A DNA stretch of 64,000 bases, taken from assembly GCA_963422465.1 (NCBI GenBank), contig OY730172.1:4526001-4590000 (forward strand), read 5' to 3'. Positions 35,301 through 47,274 of the stretch are shown here, one piece after another. The stretch is from Lichina pygmaea. Lineage: Eukaryota > Ascomycota > Lichinomycetes > Lichinales > Lichinaceae. The position numbers and the translations under genes were made by a program. The notes beneath the pieces are model-generated. The model was given only the letters and a program-made list of their open reading frames with translations. It was not told the origin of the DNA and searched no databases. How positions within the stretch are numbered: the stretch's first letter is position 1; every line of letters begins with the position of its first letter.

Positions 35301-37376
35301 CGGCTACGCCGAATGGGAGCCCAAGCTGTGGCGAGCGCTCGGCGTCGATGCGGTCGACGGGCTGCCCGAGGAGCCCCCGCCCATCACCAACGAGGACATC
35401 AAGATCGCGTCGGGCTATCTTCGCGGCACCATCGCCGAGGGCCTCGAAGATCAGACGACCGGCGCCATATCCGCCAGCGACCAGCAGCTCACCAAGTTCC
35501 ACGGCACGTACATGCAGGACGACCGGGACCTGCGGGACGAGCGGAAAGCACAGGGGCTAGAGCCGGCGTACGCGTTCATGATTCGATGTCGGCTGTCGGC
35601 CGGCGTGGCGACGCCGTCGCAGTGGCTCCAGATGGACGCCATCTGCGGCATGTACGGCAACGAGACGATGAAGCTGACCACCCGACAGACGTTTCAGTTC
35701 CACGGCGTCATCAAGGGCAAGCTCCGTCCGGCCATGCAGGCGATAAACAAGGCGCTCATGACCACGATCGCCGCCTGCGGCGACGTCAATCGCAACGTCA
35801 TGTGCAGCACCATCCCGGAGCACTCGAGCCTCCACGGCGAGGTGTACGCGGCGTCCCAGCGGATAAGCGACCATCTGCTGCCGTCGACGACGGCCTACCA
35901 TGAGATCTGGCTCCAAGGAGACGGCGACAAGAAGACCCAGGTCGCCGGCGACGCCGTCGTCGACCACGAGCCGCTGTACGGACCGACGTATCTTCCTCGC
36001 AAGTTCAAGATCACCATCGCCGTGCCGCCGCACAACGATACCGACGTGTACGCCCACGACATCGGGCTCATCGCGATAAGGAACGGCGACGGGGCCCTGG
36101 CCGGATTCGACGTCCTCGCCGGCGGCGGCATGGGCGTGACGCACAACAACAAGAAGACGTACCCGCGTACCGGGAGCATGCTTGGCTACGTGCCGGCCGA
36201 CAAGGTTCACCTGGCGTGCGAGAAGATCATGCTGGTGCAGCGCGACCACGGAGACCGCAAGAACCGCAAGCACGCCAGGCTGAAGTACACGATGGACGAC
36301 ATGGGAGTCGACGCGTTCAAGGCGAAGGTCGAGGAGCTCCTCGGGAAGAAGTTTGACGAACCGCGCCCGTTCCGTTTCGACAGCAACATCGACACCTTCG
36401 GCTGGCAGAAGGACGAGGGCGGGCTCAACCACTTCACGTTCTTCATCGAGAACGGCCGGGTCGAGGACACGGCCGATTTCCCGATGCGGACCGGCCTGCG
36501 CGAGATCGCCAAGGTCCACCGAGGCGAGTTCCGGCTGACGGGCAACCAGCATCTGATCCTGAGCGGCGTCGCCGACGCGGACCTGCCGGCGATGAAGGAG
36601 ATGCTCGCGCGCTACAAGCTGGACAACATCGGCTTCTCGGGCCTGCGTCTCTCGTCCTCGGCCTGCGTCGCCTTCCCGACGTGCGGTCTCGCGATGGCCG
36701 AGAGCGAGCGGTACCTGCCGCAGCTGATCACGAAGCTCGAGTCGACGCTGGAGGAGAGCGGGCTTCGGCACGACAGCATCGTCATGCGCATGACCGGCTG
36801 CCCGAACGGCTGCGCCCGGCCGTGGCTCGCCGAGGTGGCCTTTGTCGGCAAGGCGTACGGGGCCTACAACATGTACCTCGGCGGCGGATACCACGGCCAG
36901 CGCTTGAACAAGCTCTTCCGAAGCAGCATCCAGGAGGCCGAGATCCTCGACATTATGAAGCCGCTCCTCAAGCAGTACGCTCTGGAGCGCCACGACGGCG
37001 AGCGGTTCGGCGACTTTGTCATTCGGATCGGCATGATCAAGCCGACCTCGGAGGGGAAGACATTTCACGAAGACGTAAGTCTGCCATCTGCTTTTCTTCT
37101 TGTTGCTTCTCTTCCTTTCCGGGCAATCTTTACCGCCCCAACCTTTCTTTTTTCTCCTTCTCCACATCGTCCCGAGCTCTTTACCCTGTCCATCCCGCCA
37201 GGGGGGTTGGGAGCCTTCCCTTATCTGCCGGGCCAAAACTCGGTGCCGTCTCTTCTCCTCGCGTTTTCACACGCAACGGGCCAACCGCTGTCCGCAATCG
37301 GTCCTTGACAAAGGCTAACGTTCTGCTCTTCCGAACACGTCCACAGGTCGCCGAGGAAGACGAGCCGGAGGAGTAA
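32385..37376 (+). CDS. met5: Sulfite reductase (NADPH) beta subunit
   Basis: Four exons (32385-32424, 32495-32643, 32698-37074, 37347-37376) encode 1,531 residues. The chain reduces sulfite to sulfide in the cytosol together with the flavoprotein alpha subunit (Met10). The N-terminal half resembles pyruvate:ferredoxin oxidoreductase-type domains (TALFLFGTDAG, KWALHADDSKKANDLA). A flavodoxin-like domain starts at about 793 (LTVLFASDNGNAESLAKRLG, STAGQGEFP, FALGDSHYW). The hemoprotein part follows, with the siroheme/4Fe-4S cysteines C1386 and C1392 (SACVAFPTCGLA) and C1431 and C1435 (TGCPNGCARP). The first exon codes 13 residues, MSLGQSISTAEEA, and phases join perfectly to ARIAYLASDVVISVQPSLA. 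The last exon supplies only VAEEDEPEE. Length agrees with fungal Met5 (about 1,440-1,530). Confidence 0.95.
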
Positions 37377-38774
37377 TGCCATCTGAGCCATCTGGCACAA
37401 CCCTCGCCTGGAACAGTCCTGCATTGTACCGTCTCTTGTAACTTGGCATCTGGTGCGGAGTCCATCTTCCTTTCGAACCGACAATCATCGATCACGGGCG
37501 CTAGAAGATAAAGCGGGCGGGGCGGGGAGGAGTTCTCGTGGGAGCAAACCCCATCTCTTTGTCTTGGCAAGATCGGGAGAGACGGAGAGAGACGGAGAGA
37601 GACGGAGACGAGTCAACATGGGTGAATATTCAAACCATGTCCTCCGGTCCGTCGAATGGCAATCGAATAGATAGATAGATCATCCGCAGCCTCCCTCAAA
37701 GATTCCCTTTGCTCTCAGAAGCCCCATTCATTCGTCGTCCTCCAGCCCAAGATGTCTGTCGCGTTCTCCTTCATTCCTTGGACCCTGCAGTAGGTTTGGG
37801 GCCTGGGATGTTTGTCAGTCTGCTTTTCCTTGGAGATCTACGCACGTCTTGCTCATCTTTTTTCGGTCCTTCTTCTTCCTCTTTGTCATCCTCTTTACGT
37901 ATTGGTTCATATCCGTCGTCTTCTTCTTCTTCTTCTTCTCCTCCTCCTTCCTCCTCCTCCTCTTCTTCTCCTTCTTCTTCTCCTCCTCCTTCCTCCTCTC
38001 CTCCTCCTCTTCTTCTTCTTCTCCTCCTCCTCCTCCTCTTCTTCTTCTTCTTCTCATACGTACAGGGGGGGGGGAAAGGGCTTGCTTAGAGCTTGGCGTT
38101 CGAAGCCTGCTCACCGCTAGAATCTCAAAAGCTTCCGGCTGACAGAGAGCTCACAGATCAAAGCTCACAGATCATATCCTAAAGCACGGAGACCCCAAAG
38201 CCTTGGCGCTCCAGACACGGACCTTAGACCTCGAAGCTCAGAGCCTACGTACAGCTCACGAACTTGGGGCGTTTCGTGGCTTGGGGACTCGATGCCCCCT
38301 GTCCTTTCCCACTTACCGGTACCGTACTCCGTACGGTAGTCATCCACCCACACACAAAATACTGTACCCACACCAAAACCACACCAACACCACACCAACA
38401 CCACACCAACACCACACCCCCCACAAGACCCCACAAGACCCCACCACCACCATTCCACAATCCTGTAGTCACACAAAAACGATTCTTCAACATCTTGAAA
38501 TAGGGGATCGGTGTAATTGGGGTTTTGCGTCGATGTAGGGCTTGATACACTCGAGTCGACGAACCTCCGGTATGAGATACATGGGTCCACGGTCGTCTTT
38601 ACTTTTCCATCAGACGCCATCAGAGGCTATTGGAGGGCTATTCGGCCCCGTGAGGTTTCATCTGGAATGCAAAAGAGATGTTGACCGGTACATTCAGGAC
38701 GTACAGCCGGTGGATTTCTTGGTTGATCATCGTATCGGTCTTGCATCAGCTGGTAGTGTAATCAAGTCTTCCCT
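37377..38774. other. Convergent intergenic region, low complexity
   Basis: Holds a long polypyrimidine TCTTCC/TCC tract at 37920-38055, a G-run near 38067 and a CCACACCAACA tandem at 38375-38425. It lies between the 3' ends of MET5 and NOP53. No gene is recognised. Confidence 0.5.
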
Positions 38775-40327
38775 CTAGACGAGCTTCCAGTCCTTGTAGC
38801 TCCACTTCTCCGTCCACTTGACCCTGCGGCGCTTCTGGCGCGACACGCGACGTCGCGATTCGACCTTGCCGCGGAGCAGCATGCTCCGGAAGCGGTCGCG
38901 CAGGAGGTTGCCTTCCGGCTTGAGCGCGCGCAGCGAGTCGCGCAGATCGTCCGGGAGCACGAGGTCGAGCGTTTCCGCGAGGATTCTTGGAAGCTGGTCA
39001 GCACTTGTGCGTTGGAGCATGGGAGACAACGAAGCGACGAGGGGCGAGAACAAGCCGCCACGCGTAGAGGATTACGGGCAGGAAAGGGGAACGAGAGTGA
39101 CGACGTATACGTACGGTGCTTTCCCAAAACGCTTCTTTCGCACTGCCACCTCCTCGTTGTCAGACGACAAGGCAGAGGCCGCATCGTCGTCAGCTTGGCC
39201 GTCAGCACCGTTGGCACGTCCTCGACCGTCGCTCTTCGATCGGCGTTCTTGGGCGTCGAGCGCCTTCACAATCTGTCGAATCTGCGCAGCCTGCCGAGAG
39301 CGCTTCTTCATCGCCAGCTCCGCCGCCCTCTGCCGCTCGGCTTCCTTCCTCCGAGCGATCTTGTTTCGTTCGGATTTTGTCTTCTTCCGCTGCACCTTTG
39401 CTTTAGGCCGCTCTGGCTCTGGCTCTCGGTCGCTCACGATGCCTTCCCATTCGCTGCCGTCGTCATCGTCATCGCCCTCGTCGTTGTTGACGCGCCTTTC
39501 GTATTCCTCCACCGTTTCTCGTTCTCTCTGGAAGCGAAGCTCTTTCTCCTTGGCCGCCTCCTCCTCCTCTCTCTGCTTCTTCTCCGCCTTGACCTCCTTT
39601 TCGCCCTCTCGGATCAATGCCTCGAAATACTCGGTCGACTGGGGATTGTAGCTCGTCGCCGGTTTGGGCTTCTGAACGGCCGGGACATCCTTCCCATTCG
39701 CCGACAGAGACACCGGTGCTCGTTTGAGCGTCTTGGGCTCTCGAATCGGCTTTGGCCGGTCGAGGAACGAGAACTGCTCCGACAAGTCTTGGGCCGCCCA
39801 CGGATCCTGCTTGGCCTCCTCGTCGTGTTGCAAAATCCGGGAGCGCTCGCTGTCTCCGCTCGTGTACGCGAAGGTCCTCAGCCGGTTGAGCTCCTTTCCG
39901 CTTATGCCCCCAGATCGAAATCTCTTGGATCTCGGCGCCAGGACCCCATCCGTGACTTTGGACGAAGCACGCTTCCGCGTGTCTACAGCTGGTATGGCCG
40001 ACCGCGCAGTCAAGATCTCATCCGCCCTCAAGGGCTTGTTGTGTTTGTTGTATGCACGCTGAGCAGCGTCATTGCCGGCAGTGTCGAGCGTAAAGAGCTC
40101 GGAAGACGGTTTCTCGGCGATGACACCTCTGGAGGCAAATCAGCGCGACATGACCTGAGCCATTCAGACGACGACCGGTCGCAACCGAACCCTTTGATCA
40201 CTTCATCGCGTACATTCTCAAGCCCCTCCTCCACTTGCGTGAGATCTACGTTCTTCCTCCATGCCTTTTTGCCTTTCCGTGAAGGCTGCTTGAATTGCTG
40301 CGGAGCCGATATCGATTTAGCAGCCAT
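38775..40327 (-). CDS. nop53: Ribosome biogenesis protein Nop53
   Basis: Three exons (40191-40327, 39115-40128, 38775-39003) encode 459 residues. Nop53 (GLTSCR2 family) acts in late pre-60S maturation in the nucleolus and recruits the exosome helicase Mtr4 in yeast. The start MAAKSISAPQQFKQPSRKGK and KAWRKNVDLTQVEEGLENVR are diagnostic, followed across the first intron by KGGVIAEKPSSELFTLDTAG. The middle is charged and coiled-coil-like. The C-terminus LPDDLRDSLRALKPEGNLLR, VKWTEKWSYKDWKLV is the family's conserved end. The first intron has a weak GTTCGG donor; the second uses GTACGT. Divergent from YPT6 with 313 bases between start codons. Confidence 0.92.
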
Positions 40328-40640
40328 TTCGCTCAAGATTTCCTCGGGAGGTGCGGAAGGAAACAATCGATAAAGAGTGTGGAGATGATGACTAAGCTGC
40401 AGAGCCAAGAGAAGGCTTTCAAGTACGGAAGGTACGTAAGTACCGTACGGAGTACGGAAGTACATACGTACGTACTTCCGTATTACTCGTAAGCTTGCGT
40501 CGTACCACAACTAGTACAAACGTACAAGGACAGAGTCCCTCTAAAGGCCGTCATCGCTTTGCGCCGGAAACAGCTCGAACACTGCCAAAAGGGCATCTCC
40601 AGGCCCGACACTGCCACAGATGGCAGCACCACAGGCAACC
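40328..40640. promoter_or_regulatory. Divergent NOP53/YPT6 promoter region
   Basis: A 313-base spacer between two start codons on opposite strands. It contains a dense GTAC/TACG cluster (40430-40490) with a perfect inverted repeat. No TATA box is obvious. Confidence 0.45.
40453..40482. repeat. Perfect inverted repeat with 11-base arms
   Basis: TACGGAAGTAC, an 8-base spacer, then GTACTTCCGTA, in the shared promoter of NOP53 and YPT6. Confidence 0.7.
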
Positions 40641-41629
<989 letters not shown>

Positions 41630-42856
41630 CATCCTTAGGCGTCGGTCAGCGGCTGGGAGCGAGCTACAGCTTTGGCAGGAAAAAGCAGGAGTGGCGACGG
41701 TAACAGGGTCCTTTCATGTAGACTACATTCGTGTTTCAGCAGCAGCAGCAGCAGCAGCAATTCTGGCAGTATATCCTATCCTTCAACGCATCATTTCATT
41801 TCCAGCATTCTAAAGTGCATCCATTCTCTGAGATTTTTGCGACCCTTGTGGATTCCAGAGGCATTTTTGCCCCAGTCTATCCTGTCCAGTCCTAACCATG
41901 CTGTCCCATTGTCCTCAGTACTTTCTTTTCCTATTGTACCTGCTCCAAAACTCTACATTCAACCACTCCATATTCTCCCTTGCCTTCCCTTCAGCCTACA
42001 AACATCACCCAACAAACTCACACTTGCCACAACAGCTCCAATCAAAACAAAAAAACAACGGGAACAATATGGATCCAAGCCACAGTCGTCCGCCCGCCTG
42101 CACCTCGACGAACACGTCAAGCAAGCTCTACCGACAGTCATGTGAAACTTGAGTTGTTCACGTACAGTACAAAAAAAAGGGTCTCTGGATAGGTGTGCTT
42201 TGGTGGCTGGAGTAGAATCTCTAACTTGGAAAGATGTTGATATGCTGGCTGCCGTATAATCCCACTTGACAAGATTTTGGTTGGCTACTGTGTTCTTGGC
42301 AAGAGTGGGCTGAATGGGCTGAATGGGCAAAGAGCTTGGGTTGAGGGTGCTGGCTCGGAGTGCAGCACCGTGCGGGTCGTGGTGGTTATGGAGAGGGAAA
42401 GTTTTCCTGAGATCACAAACACGTATCTAGAAGTTCTGCATCGCTCACCAGCCAAATCAGAGTAAGAATAAAATAGAATGAAGTATGGAGAGGGAACGGC
42501 GATTGGGATAGGAAGAGGGGGGTGTGGCTCGGAGGTCAGGCTACTGTGGGTTGTGCTTCGTAGGTACTGTGTGGTGTACCTTGACATGATAATTTTACCT
42601 TCGATAGTTTACGTACGGCCATAAAACCCCCGATAGACTTCTCTGGACCCTACTCAATCAAGATGAGGGTAACAACGAGTGTCACGACCACGAAGGGACA
42701 CTCGTGAGGCGAGGGTGGATAAAGGACTGGAAAGTCTGGAGAAGAGTGTTGAGGGTCGTGCCGTGAACAGTAATTCAAAGTCGACGGCGACGTGTCGATT
42801 GGTGGTGATGATACATGGGCAAGAGCCATGGTGAATAAATATAAAAGGAGGACGAA
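41630..42856. other. Convergent intergenic region
   Basis: Contains an AGC run at 41739-41757 and a palindromic GTGGTTATGG area near 42380. It probably holds the 3' untranslated regions of YPT6 and KEI1. No gene is recognised. Confidence 0.4.
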
Positions 42857-42957
42857 TCAGGCCGCAGAACCAGTCTGCCAGGTGGGCACCTGCAAGTTGG
42901 CGGGATTCGGAGCAGGTGGGTCGGTTCCGCTCCTCCGTCTTCGCTCGCGTTCGACCA

Positions 42958-43012
<55 letters not shown>

Positions 43013-43968
43013 CATTTCCGTACTGTCTTTGCGCAGAAACCTTCCGCTAACGCCAAGAGCCCAGCTTTCGTCTTCGTTGCTGTCGACCCCGAGCCAATAA
43101 CTCCGTCCGATGGAAACCATGATCCGACCGAGCCTTGCTCGCCAGCCTTGACCCTCGGGGGTAGCTGCATCGAACGGGTTGGGCAACGAAGACGGAGCCT
43201 TTCGAGAATCCGCCGAGTTCATGCCGTACACACTACGCACATGCTGTTTGAGCACCGAACGGGCAAAGGCCATGACGACGAGGACGAAGTACACGCGAAC
43301 GGCCCAAAGGAACGACATGACGACGATGCTGGTTATGCTCTCGGGCTGTAACACGGCACGACCAAGGCCTGAATTGGCTGTCCCTCCAGGAGCGCTGGGA
43401 ACGCCCATAGCAACGGCGTCCTGACCTGCTCCGAGCCCGTCGGCCGGCGACGCGACAACATCGACGTGACTGACGTCGTATTCCGGAGACGTGAATCCGG
43501 CAGCGTCACCCATGGTCTTCCCAGCATTCCCAGGCCCAGCGACGGCATTGCGACCGTGTTGACTGACGACGAGAAACCAAGTGACGGCGAAGGCGGCGGT
43601 GTAGCTGGCGTTCACCACCGAGTCGATGATGTAGAACCAAGCCAGCGCGAGCGAATGAAAAGGCGACTGTCTCCGGATGTGTGACGACAAGTACGCGGTC
43701 GTACCCAGAGCGATGACAGAGTAGATGTACATGGAGAGTTGCATCGGCGATAGGGTGAAGCCGGTCAAGAGCGCCAGCAGGCCGTATATGCCTGACAGTT
43801 TGTTGAGCAAGAGGGACAGCGTTATCAACTCTGCCCCTGTCCGGAGGGACATGAGGTAGAGGAACGTCTGCGCAAGGATGGAGGGTTAGTTCAAGGACAG
43901 ACTAGCTGGACCAGATGACGAGTAACCTTTGGACGTGGGATCCTGAGGGGACTCCACGAGAGCGCCAT
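42857..43968 (-). CDS. kei1: Kei1, inositolphosphorylceramide synthase subunit
   Basis: Two exons (43927-43968, 42857-43867) encode 350 residues. Kei1 partners the catalytic Aur1 in the Golgi to make inositolphosphorylceramide. The N-terminus MALSWSPLRIPRPKTFLYLM, then SLRTGAELITLSLLLNKLSG and LTLSPMQLSMYIYS-like helices fit the family. Four hydrophobic segments are visible, the last around SIVVMSFLWAVRVYFVLVVMAF. The C-terminal tail carries a run of 18 glycines coded by a GCC/GGC repeat (42958-43013 on the plus strand). The acidic/basic end after the glycine run has no counterpart I recall. The intron is 59 bases, GT-AG. Confidence 0.88.
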
Positions 43969-44312
43969 GGTTGGCAAGAGGATGCGCTCGCCGGCCACAG
44001 CCCCTCGAGAAGACTGGGGGAGAAAGAATACAAACTCGGAGTCCTTCAAAGTCGCTCGCAGAGGCGTCAACAAGCTGCTTTTCAGTGTACCTCGTTCAAA
44101 TCCTTTGCTGACGTCCGTCGGTGTTTGCGACCGATCACGTGATACGTCACGTGAGCGTTGGTGGAACTAACTTTGTGGACAGACGTCATACGGTACGGTA
44201 CAGTACCTGCGTACGTTGTACGTGGGCACGAAGGTACGTCATTGCATACGCTCCGGCGCGGCAAAACAGTGGGCATGAAACAACCGCAGTAAAGACCATC
44301 GCGACGTCTACC
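43969..44312. promoter_or_regulatory. Divergent promoter with two TCACGTGA palindromes
   Basis: Between KEI1 and the DUF4385 gene. TCACGTGA occurs at 44135-44142 and 44147-44154, 12 bases apart start to start. This is the E-box class bound by Cbf1-type bHLH factors. A GTAC cluster follows at 44190-44225. Confidence 0.45.
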
Positions 44313-44891
44313 ATGTCCGCCGTCACAGACAAACGACTACGGATGAGCTACCGCATCGGGCGTGGCGAGCAGGGTGTGCTGACATTCGAACCGTACAAGT
44401 CGGCCCTGCTGCCCCTATGGCGATTCCGCACTGTCGAAATAGCCAGGAAGAGCAGCGACGATCTCTGGCGTGCTTTCCTTGACTACGACCGCGAGGGCGA
44501 TTTCGTCGGCATGGACATGGCTCGGAAATTCATTCAGATGGTGGGTGTGCGAGCTATGGAACATAGCCTGTCCTGAGAAGGTCAATCGACGAGAGATGCA
44601 CAACCCGGTCGCCCGTCACTGCAGATCTTGCTCACGTATTACACATGTGGCCAGGGCATGACGAGGGCAAAGCGTTACGCCAACCATGCTGGCGGAAGAA
44701 AATACGCCAAAGACACTGGTCAGGAGCTGAAAAAGTCTTCAAGCCACAAGGACGCCGCAGAAAAGCTGGCGGCTTCGAACATCTTCCGAGAGGTGTGGGA
44801 CCGCTGTCGCCAGCATGAAGGATACCTGCGCCGCAAACAAGAGTTTCAAGATGAACAGAAACAGTACCTACAGGAGAAGCAAGAAAGCTAG
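44313..44891 (+). CDS. DUF4385 family protein
   Basis: Two exons (44313-44540, 44655-44891; GT-AG intron of 114 bases) encode 154 residues. The joined product has the DUF4385 core: YRIGRGEQGVLTFEPYKSAL, LPLWRFRT, DDLWRAFLDYDREGDFVGMD, MARKFIQM, then GMTRAKRYANHAGGRKYAKD and IFREVWDRCRQHEGYLRRKQ. The family is found in bacteria and fungi and has no established function. Compared with relatives the N-terminus is short: about 30 residues that usually precede YRIGRGEQG are missing here, so an upstream exon or truncation is possible. The 3' end lies 24 bases from the convergent RNase H2C gene. Confidence 0.82.
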
Positions 44892-44915
44892 GGAATATCG
44901 ACGCTCTGGTCTTTC

Positions 44916-45572
44916 CTACTTTGATACCGCCGCTGCGTTCTCGCTGGCAGAAGCAGGGAACGAATTCATCTTCACAGCCATTAATCAGCAGAAACTTGGA
45001 AATGATATCTGCGACCGCTGACCTTTTCGGCGAATTGGACCCACTCTTCGATGCCCTTGATATGTGCGTCTGCCGTCTGGTCAGGTAGGCTTTCGTGCGC
45101 CCAGGAGATGATCTCGCCGAACGCAGACACCTCCTGATATAGTGCAACTTCCTCCTCGGCATCATCTGGGTCGTCATCGGATTCTGCTGGGTTCGCCGAT
45201 CTTCGAGGGTCTGTATTCGTCGACGGAGGAAGTTTATGATTGGTTTTGACGACGACGGCTCCTTTTCGGATCTTAAGGATCATGCTGTGCGTTTCTGCAG
45301 GCATCATGTAACGCACCTCGGTACCCATCAGGAACCTCGACCACCTTGCCTTGCAGACGCCGTCCTCGAAAATGTGCCGTCAAGCCTCCGTCTGGAAGGA
45401 TCTGTGAGCCCGGTTGTCATGACGGGGTGGAAGAAATCCTCGTACTGCTGTTTACATCAGGCGCCCAGAATCTCTCCGAGGCATTGGCAGGTCCATTATA
45501 CCGAATAGCACAAGGCAGCACGTTGGGTGTACATTTTGCCTGCGGCTCTTGCTTGTTCTGTCTGGCTAGCAT
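44916..45572 (-). CDS. rnh203: Ribonuclease H2 subunit C
   Basis: Four exons (45456-45572, 45317-45401, 45023-45261, 44916-44969) encode 164 residues. Joined, they read MLARQNKQEPQAKCTPNVLP, CAIRYNGPANASERFWAPD, ILPDGGLTAHFRGRRLQGKV, VEVPDGYRGAVVVKTNHKLP, and later FGEIISWAHESLPDQTADAH, IKGIEEWVQFAEK. This is the RNase H2C pattern (LPC at the start, FRGR.L.GK..., P..Y.G, then the W.H and EW..FAE helix). The subunit is non-catalytic and supports removal of ribonucleotides from DNA. Intron 45262-45316 is needed to turn YRG into YRGAVVVK. The last exon (MNSFPASASENAAAVSK) is the least certain; reading through the donor instead gives VSGRRYHFQVSAD. Confidence 0.85.
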
Positions 45573-45779
45573 TGTGGGTGGACTTCTGCTGATATGCTAT
45601 GTCGCTCGGGGGCATTGGCACACGCGAGCTGGACGTGACGCGACAAGTGCAGCTGCAGGCTGGAAGAAGCCTAATCCAGAGTAGGAAACAGTACGGAGTA
45701 CTTAACGATCACATGACATGACTGGTTGAGCCACTGAGCTTAGCCTTACTACTCGCAACGTGAAGCGAGGGTCGGCTCT

Positions 45780-46760
45780 CAGTGCGATGTCCGACAGAAG
45801 AGAGACGTGATGCCAGCCACCTTTTCTTTGGACGCCGTACGAGGTATACAGCTGATCTCAGCTCGACAGCGAAATTCCCCGCGAAACTGAGCCAGAGCAC
45901 CTCATTTGTCTTACGTAGGATATCTGATGGGAGTAGCCCCGTACTTGGTCACTATTCCATCAGATATCGTCGAGGAACGACCAGAGCTTAGCGGGTACTC
46001 TGGGCTGGCCTACGCTGCGATGTCCGACAGAAATGTGACAGCCCCTGTACGTTCTGCTGGTTGCTTCTTTGGTGGACATCGTATGAAGCATTGTCAATCT
46101 GCACCTGAGCCAGCGTGTGCTTCCCTTTGTGCTCACCAGTTGGGATGTTCGACAGCAGAGTGACCAGCGCTTTTGGTCTCTTCTCTGTCGGACATCGGCC
46201 AAACCACCACCAGAACCCCTATGATTAGTCATACATGCCATGTCTGCACTCGTCGCTCTTCATGGCACACAGCCTACTGAGATCAAATCACGATGTCCGA
46301 CAAAAATAGTACTGGTAATAGTCGTACTGTACATACGACGTCGTCGCTCTTCCATCAGACATCGTTGGACTGTCAAGGAGTGCGCTGGGCCCAGTCATAC
46401 TGTCTTGCCCAAGCCGAGATGTGCAACAGAAGAGTGACCTTGGTTCGAGTCACCTTTCCGTCGAACATCTGCTACAGCAGGCAAAACCCCCTAAGCCAGT
46501 ATCTCTCGTACATGATTAGTCATGCTACGTATGCTCTATCTTTTTCTGGACTTAGTCAAAATAAGTCACATCTAGGCCACGACGTTCGATGGAAGAGTGA
46601 CCATACGAGTAGTATGAATTGTGGGGCATCTCATACAGAACGTGGTTAGTCATGCTATGCGCCGGACTTGGTCAGGATTGCTAGGTCGCGATGTCCGATG
46701 GAAGAGTGATCATAGCGAGTATTTCGTCCGAGTTGTCCGACATCCAATACAGCACATGAT
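45780..46760. repeat. Degenerate satellite-like repeat field
   Basis: A core close to GATGTCCGACAGAAGAGTGA recurs on the plus strand at 45786, 46019, 46144, 46292, 46418, 46581 and 46690. It recurs inverted near 45951, 46181, 46345, 46457 and 46728. Around the later copies the neighbouring sequence also repeats (TTAGTCATGCTA, GGACTTxGTCA), giving a unit of roughly 105-165 bases. Copies are heavily diverged. No coding function is visible. Confidence 0.65.
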
Positions 46761-47274
46761 GTGTCAAGCTATGCTGTGCCCGTTCCTGAATCTACACAAA
46801 ACTACTCAAATCCCATGATTCTCTGACTTGCATATAAGTCGATTAGACATAAATCAGATCTTGCCCAATCGAACACACCTAGCAAAAAAAAATTCAAGAT
46901 CATCCTATCGAGTAGGTTTTCGTCTTCTCTTCTTTGGTTCGCTATTCTCTCCCATGAAGGTCGATTGATTGATTGATTGAATTCTCACACAATTTTGAAA
47001 CTAATTGGGCTAGATGATGCCGGGAGCTACAATAATGAAATGGAAGGATGAAACCGTCTTCGGGGCAAAAACATCCACCTCTTGTCCACATCGTGGGAAT
47101 TCTTATCGTGTGTCGTGCATGGATAAAGCCATGCGTACCGTGGTTGTAGATCCTGTAGCCGTAATGGCTGCCCTGCTCCTGCTCCTCCGTTATCCCCGCG
47201 ACTCTGCCCCTGGACTGCGGCATCCACCGTGGTCTGCCCCTGAAGTTGCCCCCTGGGGCGGCCTCGCTTTGTTG
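46761..47274. other. Intergenic region downstream of REX4
   Basis: Contains an A-run at 46883-46890 and a TTGA tandem at 46963-46981. No gene is recognised. Confidence 0.4.

Noticed and set aside
35557-37236. Minus-strand frame of 559 codons inside MET5
   Set aside because: Antisense to the conserved sulfite reductase hemoprotein domain; it results from high GC at third codon positions.
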